DNA of 64,000 bases, from the NCBI GenBank assembly GCA_024663395.1, contig JANFAH010000001.1:186001-250000 (forward strand), read 5' to 3'. Of the stretch, positions 45,584 through 57,647 are shown in pieces. Below the pieces are notes generated by a model. That model ran no database searches, was not told where the DNA came from, and worked only from the letters and a program-made list of their open reading frames with translations. Both the position numbers and the translations under genes were made by a program. The DNA is from Pisolithus tinctorius. Lineage: Eukaryota > Basidiomycota > Agaricomycetes > Boletales > Pisolithaceae. Numbering within the stretch: position 1 is the first letter of the stretch; each line of letters opens with the position of its first letter.

Positions 45584-46715
45584 TTAGTGACGGGCCCGTC
45601 TTTATGTTTCAACAGGGTACATCTTACTGGGGCTGGGCCTGCCCATATGCTGTGATAATATAAATAATACTACTGAAGGGCCCGTCCATATGTTGTGATG
45701 CTATACATGAGATTACTGATGGGCCCGTCTTTATGTTTCATCCGAGGTACATCTTACTGTGGACGGGCCTGTCCATATGTTGTGACAATATAAATTATAC
45801 TACTGAAGGGCCTGTCCATATGTCGTGATGCTATACATGAGATTACTGATGGGCCCGTCTTCATGTTTCGTCAGAGGTACATCTTACTGTGGACAGGCCC
45901 ATCCATATGTTGTGACTCTATTCAATGATACTAGTGACGGGCCCATCTTTATGTTTTGACAGGGTACATCTTACTGGGGCCAGGCCCACCCATATGTTGT
46001 GACAATATAAATAATACTACTGAAGGGCCCGTCTTTATGTTTCATCAGAGGTACATCTTACTGTGGACAGGCCTGTCCATATGTTGCAACAATATAAATA
46101 ATACTACTGAAGGGCCCGCCCTTATGTTGTGACTCTATTAAATGATATTAATGACGGGCCCGTCTTTATGTTTTGACAGGGTACATCTTACTGGGGCCAG
46201 GCCCGCCCATATGTTGTGACTCTATTAAATGATATTAATGACGGGCCCGTCTTTATGTTTCAACAGCGGTACATCTTGCTATTGACAGGCCCGTCCATAT
46301 GTTGTGACAGGGGTATGGCTTATGATGAACGGGCCCATTTATATGTTGCAACACCATAAATGATATTCCTCCCAGGCCCGTCCTTATGTTGTGACCCTCT
46401 CCATGTTATGATAGGCAGGCCCGCCTTGATGTTGTGACAGGGGTGTAACCTACCAGGACAGGCCCGCCCACATCTTATAGCAGCTCAGTATTCTTAATTG
46501 GTCACGGGCCCGTCTAAATGTTTCAACATCCTTACCCACCACAGGCCCTCCCATATGTTGTGGTAATGCACTTACGGGCCCATACATATGTTGCTCACAC
46601 TTTAGTCCCTCGGGCCTGTCCATGTGTACTGGCTAATCTATTTAGGCGGGCCCGTCTCGGGGTGTATATAAGTGTTGGTGTTTTGGCGCACAGGCTGCCC
46701 ATGTGTTGTGACTAA
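45584..46715 (-). repeat. Right arm outer GGGCCC-rich array
   Basis: Inverted copy of 38386-39517. Mismatches with the left arm include several C/T or G/A differences in GGGCCC-type positions, for example near 38561 against 46540. Confidence 0.75.
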
Positions 46716-48820
46716 ATGGACTACATGGGGTCGCAGGGGTTAAGCAATGGAGTAAGGCCATTTGATCAGGGCGTTCCACATTTGTTCCTGTGATGGCACT
46801 AGCAAACGCTAGCCATTTATAACTAATGGGAGAGTGGGGTAAGTGAGGTTCCTACTCATTATCTGGGCAATCTGGGTGGCTTGCGAGAACTTCGGTATAT
46901 TGGGTGGTGAGATGATTCTCTAGCCTTGGGTTTGAAAGGGGATGACAAACTCGCCCCCTGCGAGAACGCATGCACATGAGCGACTCACGCGTTCGGAGTT
47001 TATATTTACAGTATTTCAACAGGTCGCAAAGAATCACAGCAGTGCCACAAAATCAAATGGACATCGTCAATTGAACCTACCGTCTCGTGAAAGACTCCGG
47101 GGTGGCATACAGATTTGAAATTGCCAAATGGTGAGGTCAGCTGGTGCTAAAAACGCTGCGCTCGGGTCGCAGCACTGGGCAAGGGTAACAACTGCGACAT
47201 ATCCTGATTCTCTCGGCAGCAGCTATCTTGACGTGACCGCTATCTCAATACGTTTTCTTCCCTTGCGAGCAGTGTTTCATCTTGTTCTATACATTAGTAT
47301 CTTGGGACTCGCGGCACCTGGTATAGAACAAGTGATTGTGACAATTCGCTTCAGTCGTGACTTGGTTTTATTCCCGCATCCGCTCCCCGCTCTCGGGTCA
47401 TCAAAGTAAGTACCTACTTACCTCATTTACCCCTTCATAAACCGTGTGATTGATACGCCTTCAGAGGCTACAGCGATAGCAACGGCATTGCTGACCTGCT
47501 AGGCTAGGGGCTCAATATGTACATTCTAAGACACCATGTGCGCAAGTCCAGAGCAGGGCAGTTGGAGTGGCCTCGTGATTAGTGCCTACGTACGCCTTTG
47601 TTTCCTCTTTATTCCCACGTCTATAGTCCCCGAATATTGTGGTACGTTACATTTCTTCACTTGCTTTGCACCCTGTCCGACTCTCCATTTCTTCTCTTGA
47701 TACAACTGTTTAAACATCGTTCCACAGTACCTTCTCTCTCAAATGAAAATGCATCACAGGACCTATCAACTTCCCATGCAAAACCGGTATCCAGCGGTAT
47801 CCTTGCCACCTCTATTTGCTTCGCTGTATACGAGTGTATACGCCCCCTATAAGTACATTAACATGTACTGGGTCCTCGGAGTAATCGTGGCTTGATGGTC
47901 CACGGTGATTAACGACGAAAAAATCTTTCACGATCCCCCTCCTACCCAACCCTGTCTCCTGACTTACCAACAGTCTAGCCCTTACTCCCATAAGATAACC
48001 TTGCAGCTGATCAAATGCCAAGCCCATTCTTTTATATTAGTTCAATCCTTGATGTATCAAGGCAAGCTTCGCTGAGTTTTCTCCGCATCCCTTTCAGCAA
48101 CATCCTTTCAGCTTAGGAATGTTGTTCTAGCGGGGATTTCCCCAAGCGGTGCTGGCGGCAACACGGGGTAGCTCGGTTGGTGAGTGATAGTGAGTGATGA
48201 TACATACGTGGAACTGGAATAAATCATCGTCACATCCACATCCTCCGATTGAGCGAGGCGTCCAGTGGGTATGATCAAGGATATAATGCGGCCACCAGTT
48301 AATGCGACGATATGCTCGTGTCGTTCATCAACTTCTTTAACAATCTCGAAGGGTTCCGCATATACGGCCGCGATACGTGTTTCATTTGTCCCGCTACCGC
48401 GGGTGTCCGTGAATAGGTATCGTACGCATGAGAGATAAGTTGCATTGAAAAATATCAATATCTGTGGTGCTGCATCGAATGTACGACCCCCATCACGGCC
48501 CAGCAAGCACACGCTGCACACATTGCTTGCACGAAAGGGCAACTTACCCTGATGAAGATGTACGGCACCATCACTACACGCCTCCGGCCACGGGAAGGAC
48601 CGGACGCCGAGATGAGCTGACCTCGCTTACCTTAAAGAAGGTTGTGTTCCCAGAGGCCGGCGGAGATGCCACTACTCACTGGATGTACGATGGGACACTT
48701 AGGCATATGTATTTCGCGAAAATTAGGAAGGAATTGCAGGAAGACAGTGCGATAAATTAGGATTACACTTGGAAAAGACGCTCATGCCGGATCTTGGACT
48801 AGGAGAGGGATAATAGTCAG
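46716..48820. other. No confident gene
   Basis: Frames near 47128-47409, 47598-47852, 47812-48027 (minus) and 48108-48542 (minus) carry no recognisable motif. I see no RNA gene. Confidence 0.4.
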
Positions 48821-49918
48821 CTGTGGTCTGCATCCCCAGGAAAGAGTTTCTAAAAACGTGGGTATGTATACGTAGATGGAGTCATAGAAGGGCGTAATCA
48901 GCGACAACTCGTGACTTTTCTCTAATGCACAGTAGCCTCTTTAATAGCGACGACTTAAGTTCGATCAATTTCCATGAGAATGTAGGGCCATCGCAGAATG
49001 AACACAGATGACTACACAGCATCTTGCGACAAGCGTGAAGAGTTAATGCTGTATTAAACTAAACGCGGGATGGTGGACTAGGAACATGCCGTGAGTTTGA
49101 GTCTAGCGTCTTGAATGTGAGGTAAGGCATCTGCCTCGACCAAGCCACGCCCATTCCTGATTCCTGATTAAACGTCTACCAGGCAAAACTGAGTCGCGGT
49201 AGCTGATGAACACTCGAACGTGCCCACAACTGCCAATCATAAAGAGCAGGAGATCACTCCGGCTTGCTGTGTCTAATTTGAACCTTACCAAAATGTGGGC
49301 GTGGTTGGCCATGAAAGGATGCACCTTCGAAAACGAACCCGGTCAAGCTTGGCCGCTTTTTGATGGAATCATAGGAGATAGGTCCCATGTCCTAAATTCA
49401 GTAGCAATGCGGGAGCAGAGCCTTATATTACCTTCCATTCCCAGTACTGTTGCAGTGCTGGCCGGTGGACACAGGTTAGGGTCCCTGATCACGACTCGTA
49501 GAAAAGTCAGCAAACGTGTAAGGTGACTTTCAGCGGGTGGTGCATGGGCTCTGATTATCTAATATATTCGTAGGTCCCACCTCACACGTTCAGTTCACTT
49601 GCGGCCGTGTGAATGTTCTCCGGTGAACGTTCAGTGACGATTATACTAGCAGAACACTACTTTGACTTGGTCCATTCCTGCTCTTCAAAAACCATTTGGA
49701 GCGGGAGTAAGGCCGGGCATAGCGCCCAGGGGCAGTCACGTACATTGAAGAATTTGCCATCGCGATGCCCTCTCGCCCATAGAAGATGCGGGAAAATGAA
49801 TCAAGCCATACGAAGCCCCCTCTCATGCGTTGGTCATGCTGCCCAAAAATCCACGCATACTGTGCACCTTCACGTTATCACCCCTTGAGCAAACAAGTAC
49901 TCACTTTCATCCTGAGGG

Positions 49919-49925
49919 TATAAAA
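49919..49925 (+). promoter_or_regulatory. TATA box of hydrophobin 1
   Basis: TATAAAA, 85 bp before the ATG. It follows a 28-bp upstream block (CCCTTGAGCAAACAAG part) conserved in both hydrophobin copies. Confidence 0.6.
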
Positions 49926-50003
49926 TGCCCGCCGATCAGACTCACACTCCCCAGCAAACTCTCCAATTCGCAGCTAACCTTTCATACTTGGAACTCAGTC
50001 GAG

Positions 50004-50456
50004 ATGTACTTCCGCGCATCTGCTCTTCTCTTCCCAATCTGTGCCCTCGCTTCCCTTGCTGCGGCTGTCCCAGGGGCTATCGACGCCCGCGGCGGCAGCG
50101 GGGTATGCTATGGCGATTACCTGTGCTGCCAAACGATATACCCTGTACGTATCGCAGCGTCGCTTGCCATCATGCTCCCGGAATGCTAATGGACTGACCA
50201 ACTGCATGCGCAGGCCAACGAAGTTAGTGCCCAGGAAATCCAAAACCTTTACAGTGTCATCATCAATCCTATCATTGGGCCCTATTTTGCGACCGAGTGT
50301 GCGGGCTTCACTGGCAATTGCAATGCTAATGTGCTCTGCTGCACGAACAGCATTGAAGTAAGCACCCAATAAACATGGAGAATCTGTCCGGTTTCTAACT
50401 GAAGCTTTTCACAGAGAGGTCTAGTCTACGATGGCTGCAGCAAGTACGTGGAATAA
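50004..50456 (+). CDS. Class I hydrophobin 1
   Basis: Small secreted amphipathic protein that self-assembles at hyphal and fruit-body surfaces. Exons 50004-50144, 50214-50357 and 50415-50456; both introns are GT-AG and phase 0; 108 residues. It begins with a signal peptide (MYFRASALLFPICALASLAA, cut expected near AVP). After it, the eight-Cys hydrophobin pattern is complete: VC, LCC, TEC, GNC, LCC, GC (spacing C-Xn-CC-Xn-C-Xn-C-Xn-CC-Xn-C). The extra Cys in the signal peptide is not part of the set. The long spacing between the CC and the next C, and the hydrophobic NPIIGPYF segment, are class I features. TATA box 85 bp upstream. Paralogue at 56523. The C-terminus ends SKYVE. Confidence 0.92.
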
Positions 50457-50989
50457 GTGTCATGAGGAGGTCGTGTGAATGGTCTTGTATAAATATGCCG
50501 ATCGTGCTGTAGTTTTGGTTTGTACCCAAGAAAACGTGTTGTAAATCGTGGTGATTCAAAGATGAGAAGCTCCTCTGCGGGCGCAGATTTACCAATGGAC
50601 TATTGCTATAGCGCTATTACGACGAGGACGGAAATTTACTATAGGAGCGCATGTAACATGCTGTTCGGGTTAGCCGTAAGCCCGCATACTCGGGCCAGAA
50701 GAGCACAATGCTCGTCGGCCATCAGCAATATTATTGTCACCAGATACACGATTTTGCTTCCAAAAAAGTGCGCTGCTTCTCTCGAGAGTTCGGTCGCAGA
50801 AGGCTTACGTGGTACTTGTATTTATCTTTCGGAGTTCGGGCTTCCGTGACCTGTACGCCGGTTTCTCTGAAACATCACCACGCGGGTTCCATTCGCCAAC
50901 TCCTCGGGCTGGCGCTGCGAAGGCAAAAAAAAAGCCTATCCGTTCTGGTAAAGTCGGCGATCTTCCTTTTCAATATAGATAGGGATAAC

Positions 50990-52853
50990 GCCATCCTCGG
51001 GAGACCTGGAAAGAGACAACTACATGAACTGGCCAGTTCAGGTACGTCGTACATACTACATCCCGAGAACCCGCAAATATCATGCGCAGCGTACCCGCGT
51101 GAAAGTAATCCGACATCCGTCCGTTTCGAACCTCAGTGACGTAGAAGAGGACAGAGAACCTGACCTGTCATGGACGGAGTGCCGTAGCGAGCATAAGGAT
51201 CTGAGTTTGGCATACTCGGAATCCACAACGCCCTACGCCTCCTTTCGACCCCCACCTTCCCTTGATTCATTTGTTACCACTGCCCCTCACTACCCTAACC
51301 ACCCCGCCATCATAACCCCTTTAACTTCCAGTGGAGAGAACCTCCCGAGCGCTGAGCTGAGCTCGAGGCAAGCACCTCGATGAACTAAACAGAATATGTG
51401 CATGTCCGCGTCTACCCTCCTTCTGACTAAGCCCAATGTGGCTGTGTCCTCGCCCGGACTTCATCGGCCACGCACGCTTTCTTCGTCATGTCGAGGGTTT
51501 CCGTGCATACCACGAACTCGGGTCTTCCGCGCATTGGCGTCAGTACATACCCAGTGTGCCACAGCGGCTGTTCCCTAGCGGTACTGAGACGCTTGGCAAT
51601 GAAAACCTACCATGAGGCGAGGGTGATGCTGACAACAGCCAGATAATAGAAAACAACGAGCATCACTGGTCAAATCTGAAAACGGGTTCTGCAACGTCTA
51701 ACCGTCAGGGACGATCCCGCAAAAATGGTGAGTCGACTACGTGGGTTCAAGGAGCTCTAGGAGAGGCAAGAGTTAAGATCCCGGTATGTTATCTGTTATC
51801 TTTGATCCTCCGTCTGCGTCTGCCTATCTTTCCCTCGTCCATTGGCGTTCATTATAACCACCTGTTATAACTGGTACTAACTTCACTAGAAGTTACTCAA
51901 CAGGAGAGTCTTTGAGCAAGGCCATGCCGAGGGAATTGGAGTTGACGAACGAAAGAATGCCGGGCTTGGAGGTGGCGATGAGAGAACGCCGCACACATAG
52001 GACGCCACAGTCAGAGCGAGCCTGGGACACGAAGTTGAGGGCGTTGGCAGAGTTTCCAGATAGGTGGTTCAGCCAGTGCGTACCTTGGTTCACCGTGCCG
52101 TCTGTACTTTGCCAAACGGAGACCTCACGTACTCAGGTACGGTCGCTCCACGGAACAATGCTAGATACACAGAAGTGAATCTAAGGTACGCGTACCGTAT
52201 GGTGTCTATATGAGAGGAGCTAGGTCGCGATGCAGTGAGGAATGTCGGATATACGCTGAACAACACTTCCGTTCCCGATGTTACTTCAGTCCGGCGTGCT
52301 GGGTAAATATCGATCATTAGTGCGGTCCGCGGGACGCAGACCCGTTCCTTGTACGAACTATTGCTATTAATCCACCAAAACCTTTGGCGGAAATTTTCGA
52401 GGCCCGCTGCGGTTGATGATGCAGGTTCTGCTTAAGTCACAGCAAACGGGCGTTCCGGCAGAACTCCTTACATAGACCTCTCCCAATATGCAGCCAGCAT
52501 TTGCAACAGATCATCTAGCTAGTTATTCTTCCACATACACCTCCCGAGTCGCCCCATCTTTGTGCAGCCTCCATCTCGATCTCGTTTCCGCGGGCCCAGA
52601 CTCTTGCTTCGATAATCGGGCACTTTGTCCCGGTCTTTAGTTGCCTTCAGAACTGAATCGTGCCCATACTTGTCCTGCGAATATGCCTGTGGACCAATAT
52701 CTGGACTCTTCCCGAGGACAGCCCCATGCAGGTGCATACATGCGATTCATCCGGATTTGTTCTCATTATGAACGCACACAGTACTTCCAGTTAAAGAATT
52801 CTAGTATGAGGTCGAGCACAAGGAAGGCTGACACCATCGGTTGGCTGGGGTGA
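50990..52853. other. No confident gene between the duplicated blocks
   Basis: Frames at 51024-51383 (plus), 51893-52093 (minus) and 52090-52317 (minus) have no motif I can name. Confidence 0.4.
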
Positions 52854-53181
52854 TCAATGTGACCAGTGTAAGACACAGGTAATGCCCACGTAGCCATTGA
52901 AACTTGGAAGGTGGCACGGGTGTTCAATGTACACACTCAAGCCTTTTAAATGAGGCCCCTGCAGAAAGAAGGCATAGAATAAAAGGTGCCAGTCAACAGC
53001 GGGGTGCACCAAGGCAACTTCCTGGAATGGAGCATCCAAGATGATTTTTCCGGCTAGTTTTACACCCAGTAAGGTAAAGTGCCATCGACTTACCAGCGTA
53101 TCGCTTCAAATGGTTGATCTCGACGCCTCTGGTTGTTCGCAACATTCTCCTGTGGCTGTCTCGGATTAGTGCGTCCTTCAT
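52854..53181 (-). CDS. Possible small two-exon gene or gene fragment
   Basis: Exons 53181-53094 and 53053-52854 with a GT-AG intron of 40 bp that keeps frame, giving about 95 residues. The second exon reads GKIILDAPFQEVALVHPAVD then WHLLFYAFFLQGPHLKGLSV and a C-terminal ITCVLHWSH. I do not recognise the family. The consistent splice and non-repetitive composition favour real or formerly real coding sequence; it may be the tail of a larger gene whose 5' part is lost. No upstream promoter is evident. Confidence 0.3.
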
Positions 53182-53849
53182 TCTTCGTCACCACCAATAA
53201 CAAGTGCTTTGTCTTCTGAGCGTATGTATATGCATATGTACATCACCCATTGTGAAGATGTCAGAACACCTTATGGAGGCATTTCCTGGATATTCGTGAG
53301 CTCGATTCCATCCTCGACACTACCGCTGGAGCGACGGATGTATTCAAGCCATTGGACAGGGTATATTTTACAGGTCTCTCTCTCGTCTCATTAAACATCA
53401 ATTTCGCATCCCCTGTCATGTCTTCTGGTAATCAAGTTCATATTTCCCGGAACTTTCATCCTCTCAAACCTTGCCGGCTCTCGTGCGCAAGACAATGACA
53501 TGGTTGGATATACTTGCGTACCTCAAGACATGCGACACTCCACACAGATTTTAGGAGATGCAGGTGCACTCGGAGGAGGCAACTGAGGGAACAGTCGAGG
53601 TAAGGTTTTGGAACAGCTTGAGGGGAGCGTCAATAGGTACTAATAGTAGTGGCAGTGGCGGTACTGACGCTAGTGGACAAAGTGGGGTTGGAAATAAGGA
53701 GTGTGAGATGGCCGCCCTGGGCATAGCTATGATTTCACCCGGGAGGGTATTATACCAGAGGGAGGTCGCGAATCGGTAAACTGTGACGACGACATCATGT
53801 GCATGTAAGTTCATTAATGCCATTCAAACGTGAACCAAAAAGCTGTCGG

Positions 53850-54745
53850 CGAGCATCAACACATGACCTCTCTCGCGAATGTGTCAGTACGCATACTATC
53901 CTTGTTCGCAGTTAGGTTCATCTTCTCTATTAACCGCTCTTCGTACTCAACGCAATACAAAGTGGGAGGTAACTTGAACGTGATCTTAGAGATGTTGAAT
54001 TTGACATCAGCCGGTGCAGCGAGCATCACATTGATATCGAATGGTTTGAGCTCCATATCAAGGTCTCCGGTGATGATGTATAGTGCAGAGTATTCCATGG
54101 CGTCGTACTGGTATTGTCGATCATTATCCTCGGTCGTGACTTTTCTGTGCCGGGTGCGCCTGATGGCGACTCACATTGTACCAACGATGGACCCAATGTT
54201 AATGACGAGACCCTCATGTCGTTTCATCATAGGCGGCACGGTAGCCTTGGTGACGCAGAGAGCAGCAAAGCTGTTGAACTCGAATGCTTTCCGGGTTTGC
54301 ACGGCCGTCGCTTCGGCAACTGGACCTGGTACCATTGCACACGTATCATATCAGCTATCCACTCTTCGAGTATACGTCGAACGACCTAACAGAAGAACGA
54401 AAGACAGCTATACCATATTCTCGTCCTTGGTGAAGTCCAAAGCCTTCGTGCGGATGACGTCGTGTTAGGAGCCTTGCATGGTCTCGAGCCTGAGGGACGT
54501 CGCGTACTTTTTCTGTAAATTTTTCGCAAGTGGTACTCTTCGTTAGTTAGCAGCCATGGCCAAACCGCGTTGTACAGTGCCAACCCAAGACCCAGAACCC
54601 ACAGCAAAGACGGCGGTCTCAAACCGAATAAGCAAACAACATAAATCATAGACACGGACGTACAGACGAAATCCATTAGCGTCGTACACTCGGTCACGAG
54701 GGCCACCTTGAACGTTGAATAGCTTGACATGGACAGCTGCAGTCC
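53850..54745 (-). pseudogene. Short-chain dehydrogenase/reductase (AYR1-like) pseudogene
   Basis: Minus-strand remnants in SDR order: FKVALVTECTT (Rossmann start, TGxxxGIG lost), YATSLRLETMQGS, IRTKALDFTKDENMV, VAEATAVQTRKAFEFNSFAA, LCVTKATVPPMMKRHEGLVI, NIGSIVGTM, PWNTLHYTSSPE and LDMELKPFDINVMLAAPADV then FKLPPTLY. The order and the KRHEGLVINIGSIVG block resemble NADPH-dependent 1-acyldihydroxyacetone-phosphate reductases. The catalytic YxxxK is destroyed (YTSSP), a stop follows MQGS, the NNAG part is missing, and frames change at least twice. It lies between the two hydrophobin duplication blocks. Plus-strand frames here are antisense shadows. Confidence 0.7.
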
Positions 54746-55600
54746 CGTCGCAGGCATTTCACTCGGGTGGTGGCAGTGGACGTCTGATGAAACCGGCATC
54801 CACGTTATCTGACCTCGCTCCTTTTTCTTCTTTTTTTCCCCTTATTTTCAGCCGCCGCTCGATCCGCGGGCTACGACCTTGTTTCGATACTGCGTTGGTA
54901 AATTGTACCGATTTTCTCGCAAATGTTCGTACACATGATGGTAGGAACTTCCGAAGTGAGTACATACCTTGTACGTTTCCTTCCTACTATAGAAACACAT
55001 TAGCACGACGCATGGCATGTGTCCAAATTGGATGCCGGGTCGTAAGACCGCGTCGATCGGTGTGGACAGCAGTAGTAGAAACAGGACTTTGGCGAAACTG
55101 GATTGACAGATTGACAACTGACACAAACAGAACAAATTTTTTTTCGACGATATCATTCTGGGATGCGAACTCATCCCAGTGCCGATCGATAAGGAATAGA
55201 ATCCGTGGGTTGCAGACGCAAACGTTGTAGACATTCTCGTACTACAGACTGCAACAAGGCACGCGACGCTGAACGCGAGTTGTGGTAATCCACGTGATGT
55301 TTGTTAGGCGTCGGCTAAAAATAAGGTGAAAATGGGTTTCCAAAGTCCAAAGGAGAACGGACTGTACACATGTCCCTACCTTGTTCTTCTCAAAATGTCA
55401 ATGTCGAGCCAAATAAGGGCCCAAATGACAACAGAGTAATACAACGCTCGACTCACCATTCACTCCTTGGGCGATATACGATAGAGTACCAGGCATTTTG
55501 CATTCTGCATTTTGAAAAAAATTGCTAGAAAAACATGCCACGGATTACACTTGAGACAGGCACCAACGCCCGCCAAGGAATAGTAGTCAAAGATTTCCGA
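54746..55600. other. No gene seen
   Basis: Interval between the SDR pseudogene and the second duplicated block. Only motif-free frames on both strands. Confidence 0.4.
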
Positions 55601-56437
55601 ACCCCAGAAAGGGCTCCAAAAACGTGGGTACAGGTGCGGGTTTAGAGGGACCCGAACGGCGGCCACTTCCTTGCACTCATAAAGTTTTTTCTCCCCTACC
55701 TGCTGTTGACCTTTGGATCGTGAGGGACATAGCAGCCTCGTTTCAAGGTTGGTTTCCAATATTTGGGAATATTGGCACAGAAAATGAATACAGATTAGTA
55801 CCAGTAACCTGTGACCTGGGCGGGGAGTTGATGTTATTGAACGTAACGCGACGTGGGGGACTAGGAACCCGGGATACTGATGACGTAAGATTGCCTCTGC
55901 TGATCCAAGCCCATGCTTAATTAAATGCCTACCAGGCAAAACCGCGGACCCAGAGCGTCGCCAACGCTGAAACATGCTCCCCATCTGTCAATAGAAGAGG
56001 AGATCGCTCCACTATATTGTACCTGATTTGAGCATTATCAAAATATAGGCGTAGTTAGCTGTCAAGAGCTGCACCTTCGAGGGTGAACCTTGTCGTCTGC
56101 TGTTGAGCTCGGCCGCATTGGGATGAAATCATAGTGGATGGGTCCCACGTCCTAAAGTCTGCGGCAATGGGAGAGCAGAATTTGAATCGTCTTCCGTTCC
56201 TGCTCCCTCGAGGACCATTTGGAGTGGGAATAATCAACGGCAGCCATCGACCATCAGACATCAAGTCCAGGGGCAGTCACGTACAAAGAAGAATTTGCCA
56301 TTGCAATCCCCCTATCGCACGTGGAACATGCGAGAAAATGAATCAAGCCACCTCACTCTGCCCAAAAAGTCACGCACACTGTCCGTCTTCGTGTCATCAC
56401 CCCTTGAGCAAACAAGTACTCACTCTCGTCCTGGGGG

Positions 56438-56444
56438 AATAAAA
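56438..56444 (+). promoter_or_regulatory. Position of TATA box of hydrophobin 2 (altered to AATAAAA)
   Basis: Lies exactly 85 bp before the ATG, like the TATAAAA of hydrophobin 1, but the first T is A. The upstream conserved block is retained. Confidence 0.5.
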
Positions 56445-56522
56445 TGCCTGTTGGTCAGTTGCATATTCCCCAGAGGAGTCCTCAATCTTCAGCCAACCTC
56501 CAGTGCTCGTTGCTCAGTTGAA

Positions 56523-56982
56523 ATGTACCTTCGCGCCTCTGTTCTTCTCTTCCCAGTATATGCCCTCGCTTCCCTCGCCGCAGCTGCCCCAGGGGCTCTC
56601 GATGCCCGTGACGGCGGCAACTCGTGCACCTCCGGTAGTGCGTTATGCTGCACAACGGTAGTCTCTGTACGTATCGTGGCGTCACTTGCCATCTTGCTCC
56701 CGGGACTCTAACGGACTGACCAACTGCGTACGCAGGACGACTCGTCTGGCGTTGCGCTGATCGAAGCACTTGTGGGTGTTACTATCAATCCCATCATTGG
56801 GCCCCTCCTTGCGACTGGCTGTATAGCCAATGTTGGTTCCTGCACTGGTCAGACGGTCTGCTGCAAAGGCAGCCAGAATGTAAGTATCCAATAAATGTGG
56901 GAAAAAATCAGCCAGGATTCTAACTGAAACCTTTTCACAGAATAATCTTGTCTACGTTGGCTGCAACAACATCGCTTTGTAG
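56523..56982 (+). CDS. Class I hydrophobin 2
   Basis: Exons 56523-56666, 56736-56879 and 56941-56982; introns GT-AG, phase 0, same positions as in hydrophobin 1; 109 residues. Signal peptide MYLRASVLLFPVYALASLAA. Eight Cys in the canonical order: SC, LCC, TGC, GSC, VCC, GC. The block VTINPIIGPLLATGC corresponds to NPIIGPYFATEC in the paralogue. The signal peptide, intron positions, the INPIIGP block and the LVY(D/V)GC ending are conserved, while the loops between Cys residues have diverged strongly (for example SSGVALIEAL against EVSAQEIQNL). This is typical of tandem hydrophobin families. The promoter block is conserved but the TATA box is changed, so expression may differ. Confidence 0.92.
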
Positions 56983-57647
56983 TTGAGTGTCAAGAAGAGA
57001 ATATTGTGTGAACTGATCTTGTATGAGTGTGCCGATTGTGCTGCATTATTGTTTGTACGAAAAGAATGTGTGCTGTAAATCGTGATTATTATTCAAAGAA
57101 AAAAATATTAGTGTGGCCCACTTGCAAACACGGACTTACCGATTGACAATGGTTGTGAATGCAAGCAGCCGTTCAGGTTACCCACGAGACCGCACACCAG
57201 TTGGCAGAGGTGACACACGTATGTCCTCGCCAGAAGAGCACAACGCCTGCCAACACCCTCAGCCATTAGCATTGTCAGAGTGTAATCTGCCCACAGGACA
57301 TGGTCAATATTCTCCAGGTACGACAGAGCGGGTGCACATCCAAAAAAAGAGCGCTGCCTTTCCCGAGTTGACTTACACAGAACTACATCTATCTTTTGGA
57401 CTTCAAGCTTTTGAGGGCACTATTGCAGTCTGTATGCTAGTCTCCCTGAAACATCTCCATGTGGATCTCATCCTCTTCAGCTGGTGCTGTGAAGATCAAA
57501 AATGCTCAATTTGGCAAGCTCATCCATTCCAGCAAGGCTAGTGATCTGCCTTTTCAATGCAGTTTGGGGATAGTGCTATTATGCAGAGGACTAATCATGG
57601 GGATAGGCAAAGACAAAGTACTTGCCTTTATTAGCAGTTAGGTGATT

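Larger units (their letters stand above)
38386..46715. mobile_element. 8.3-kb fold-back palindrome with satellite-filled arms
   Basis: The left arm (38386-42602, 4217 bp) and right arm (42821-46715, 3895 bp) are reverse complements, with only scattered mismatches by eye. They surround a 218-bp unique spacer (42603-42820). Pairing positions sum to 85101 in the outer part and 85423 in the inner part; the 322-bp shift is two 161-bp units, extra in the left arm. Each arm is an outer GGGCCC-rich array, a 161-bp satellite array, and about 900 bp of non-repeated inner sequence. Long inverted repeats that are themselves tandem arrays are the hallmark of fold-back (FB-like) elements. No coding gene and no clear target duplication were found (ends TTAGTCACAAC). 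Confidence 0.75.
48820..50990 (+). repeat. Segmental duplication copy 1 (carries hydrophobin 1)
   Basis: Pairs in direct orientation with about 55600-57590. Shared landmarks: AAAAACGTGGGTA (about 48853 and 55621), CTACCAGGCAAAAC (about 49177 and 55928), CCCTTGAGCAAACAAG near 49885 and 56400, the hydrophobin gene, CCAGAAGAGCACAA (about 50695 and 57230) and TGCCTTTTCAAT or CTTCCTTTTCAAT at the far end. Divergence is moderate outside the coding and promoter parts. Confidence 0.65.
55600..57590 (+). repeat. Segmental duplication copy 2 (carries hydrophobin 2)
   Basis: Direct repeat partner of about 48820-50990; see landmarks there. Its right end stops close to the chromovirus LTR at 57648. Confidence 0.65.

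Noticed and set aside
38386..46715. Regular repeats considered as a CRISPR array
   Set aside because: Units are contiguous tandem repeats without unique spacers, and the genome is eukaryotic.
38386..46715. Palindrome as a pure assembly mirror artefact
   Set aside because: Arms differ by whole repeat units and by scattered substitutions, and a unique 218-bp spacer separates them. Not excluded without reads, but not the simplest view.
38371..46725. Target-site duplication around the palindrome
   Set aside because: A short TGTAGTC is seen outside both ends in inverted orientation, but no direct repeat could be found.
53830..54468. 212-codon plus-strand frame
   Set aside because: It is antisense to the short-chain dehydrogenase remnant, whose motifs are clear on the minus strand.
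55460..55984. 174-codon minus-strand frame
   Set aside because: Motif-free, overlaps the non-coding start of the duplicated hydrophobin block, and its counterpart in copy 1 is not open.
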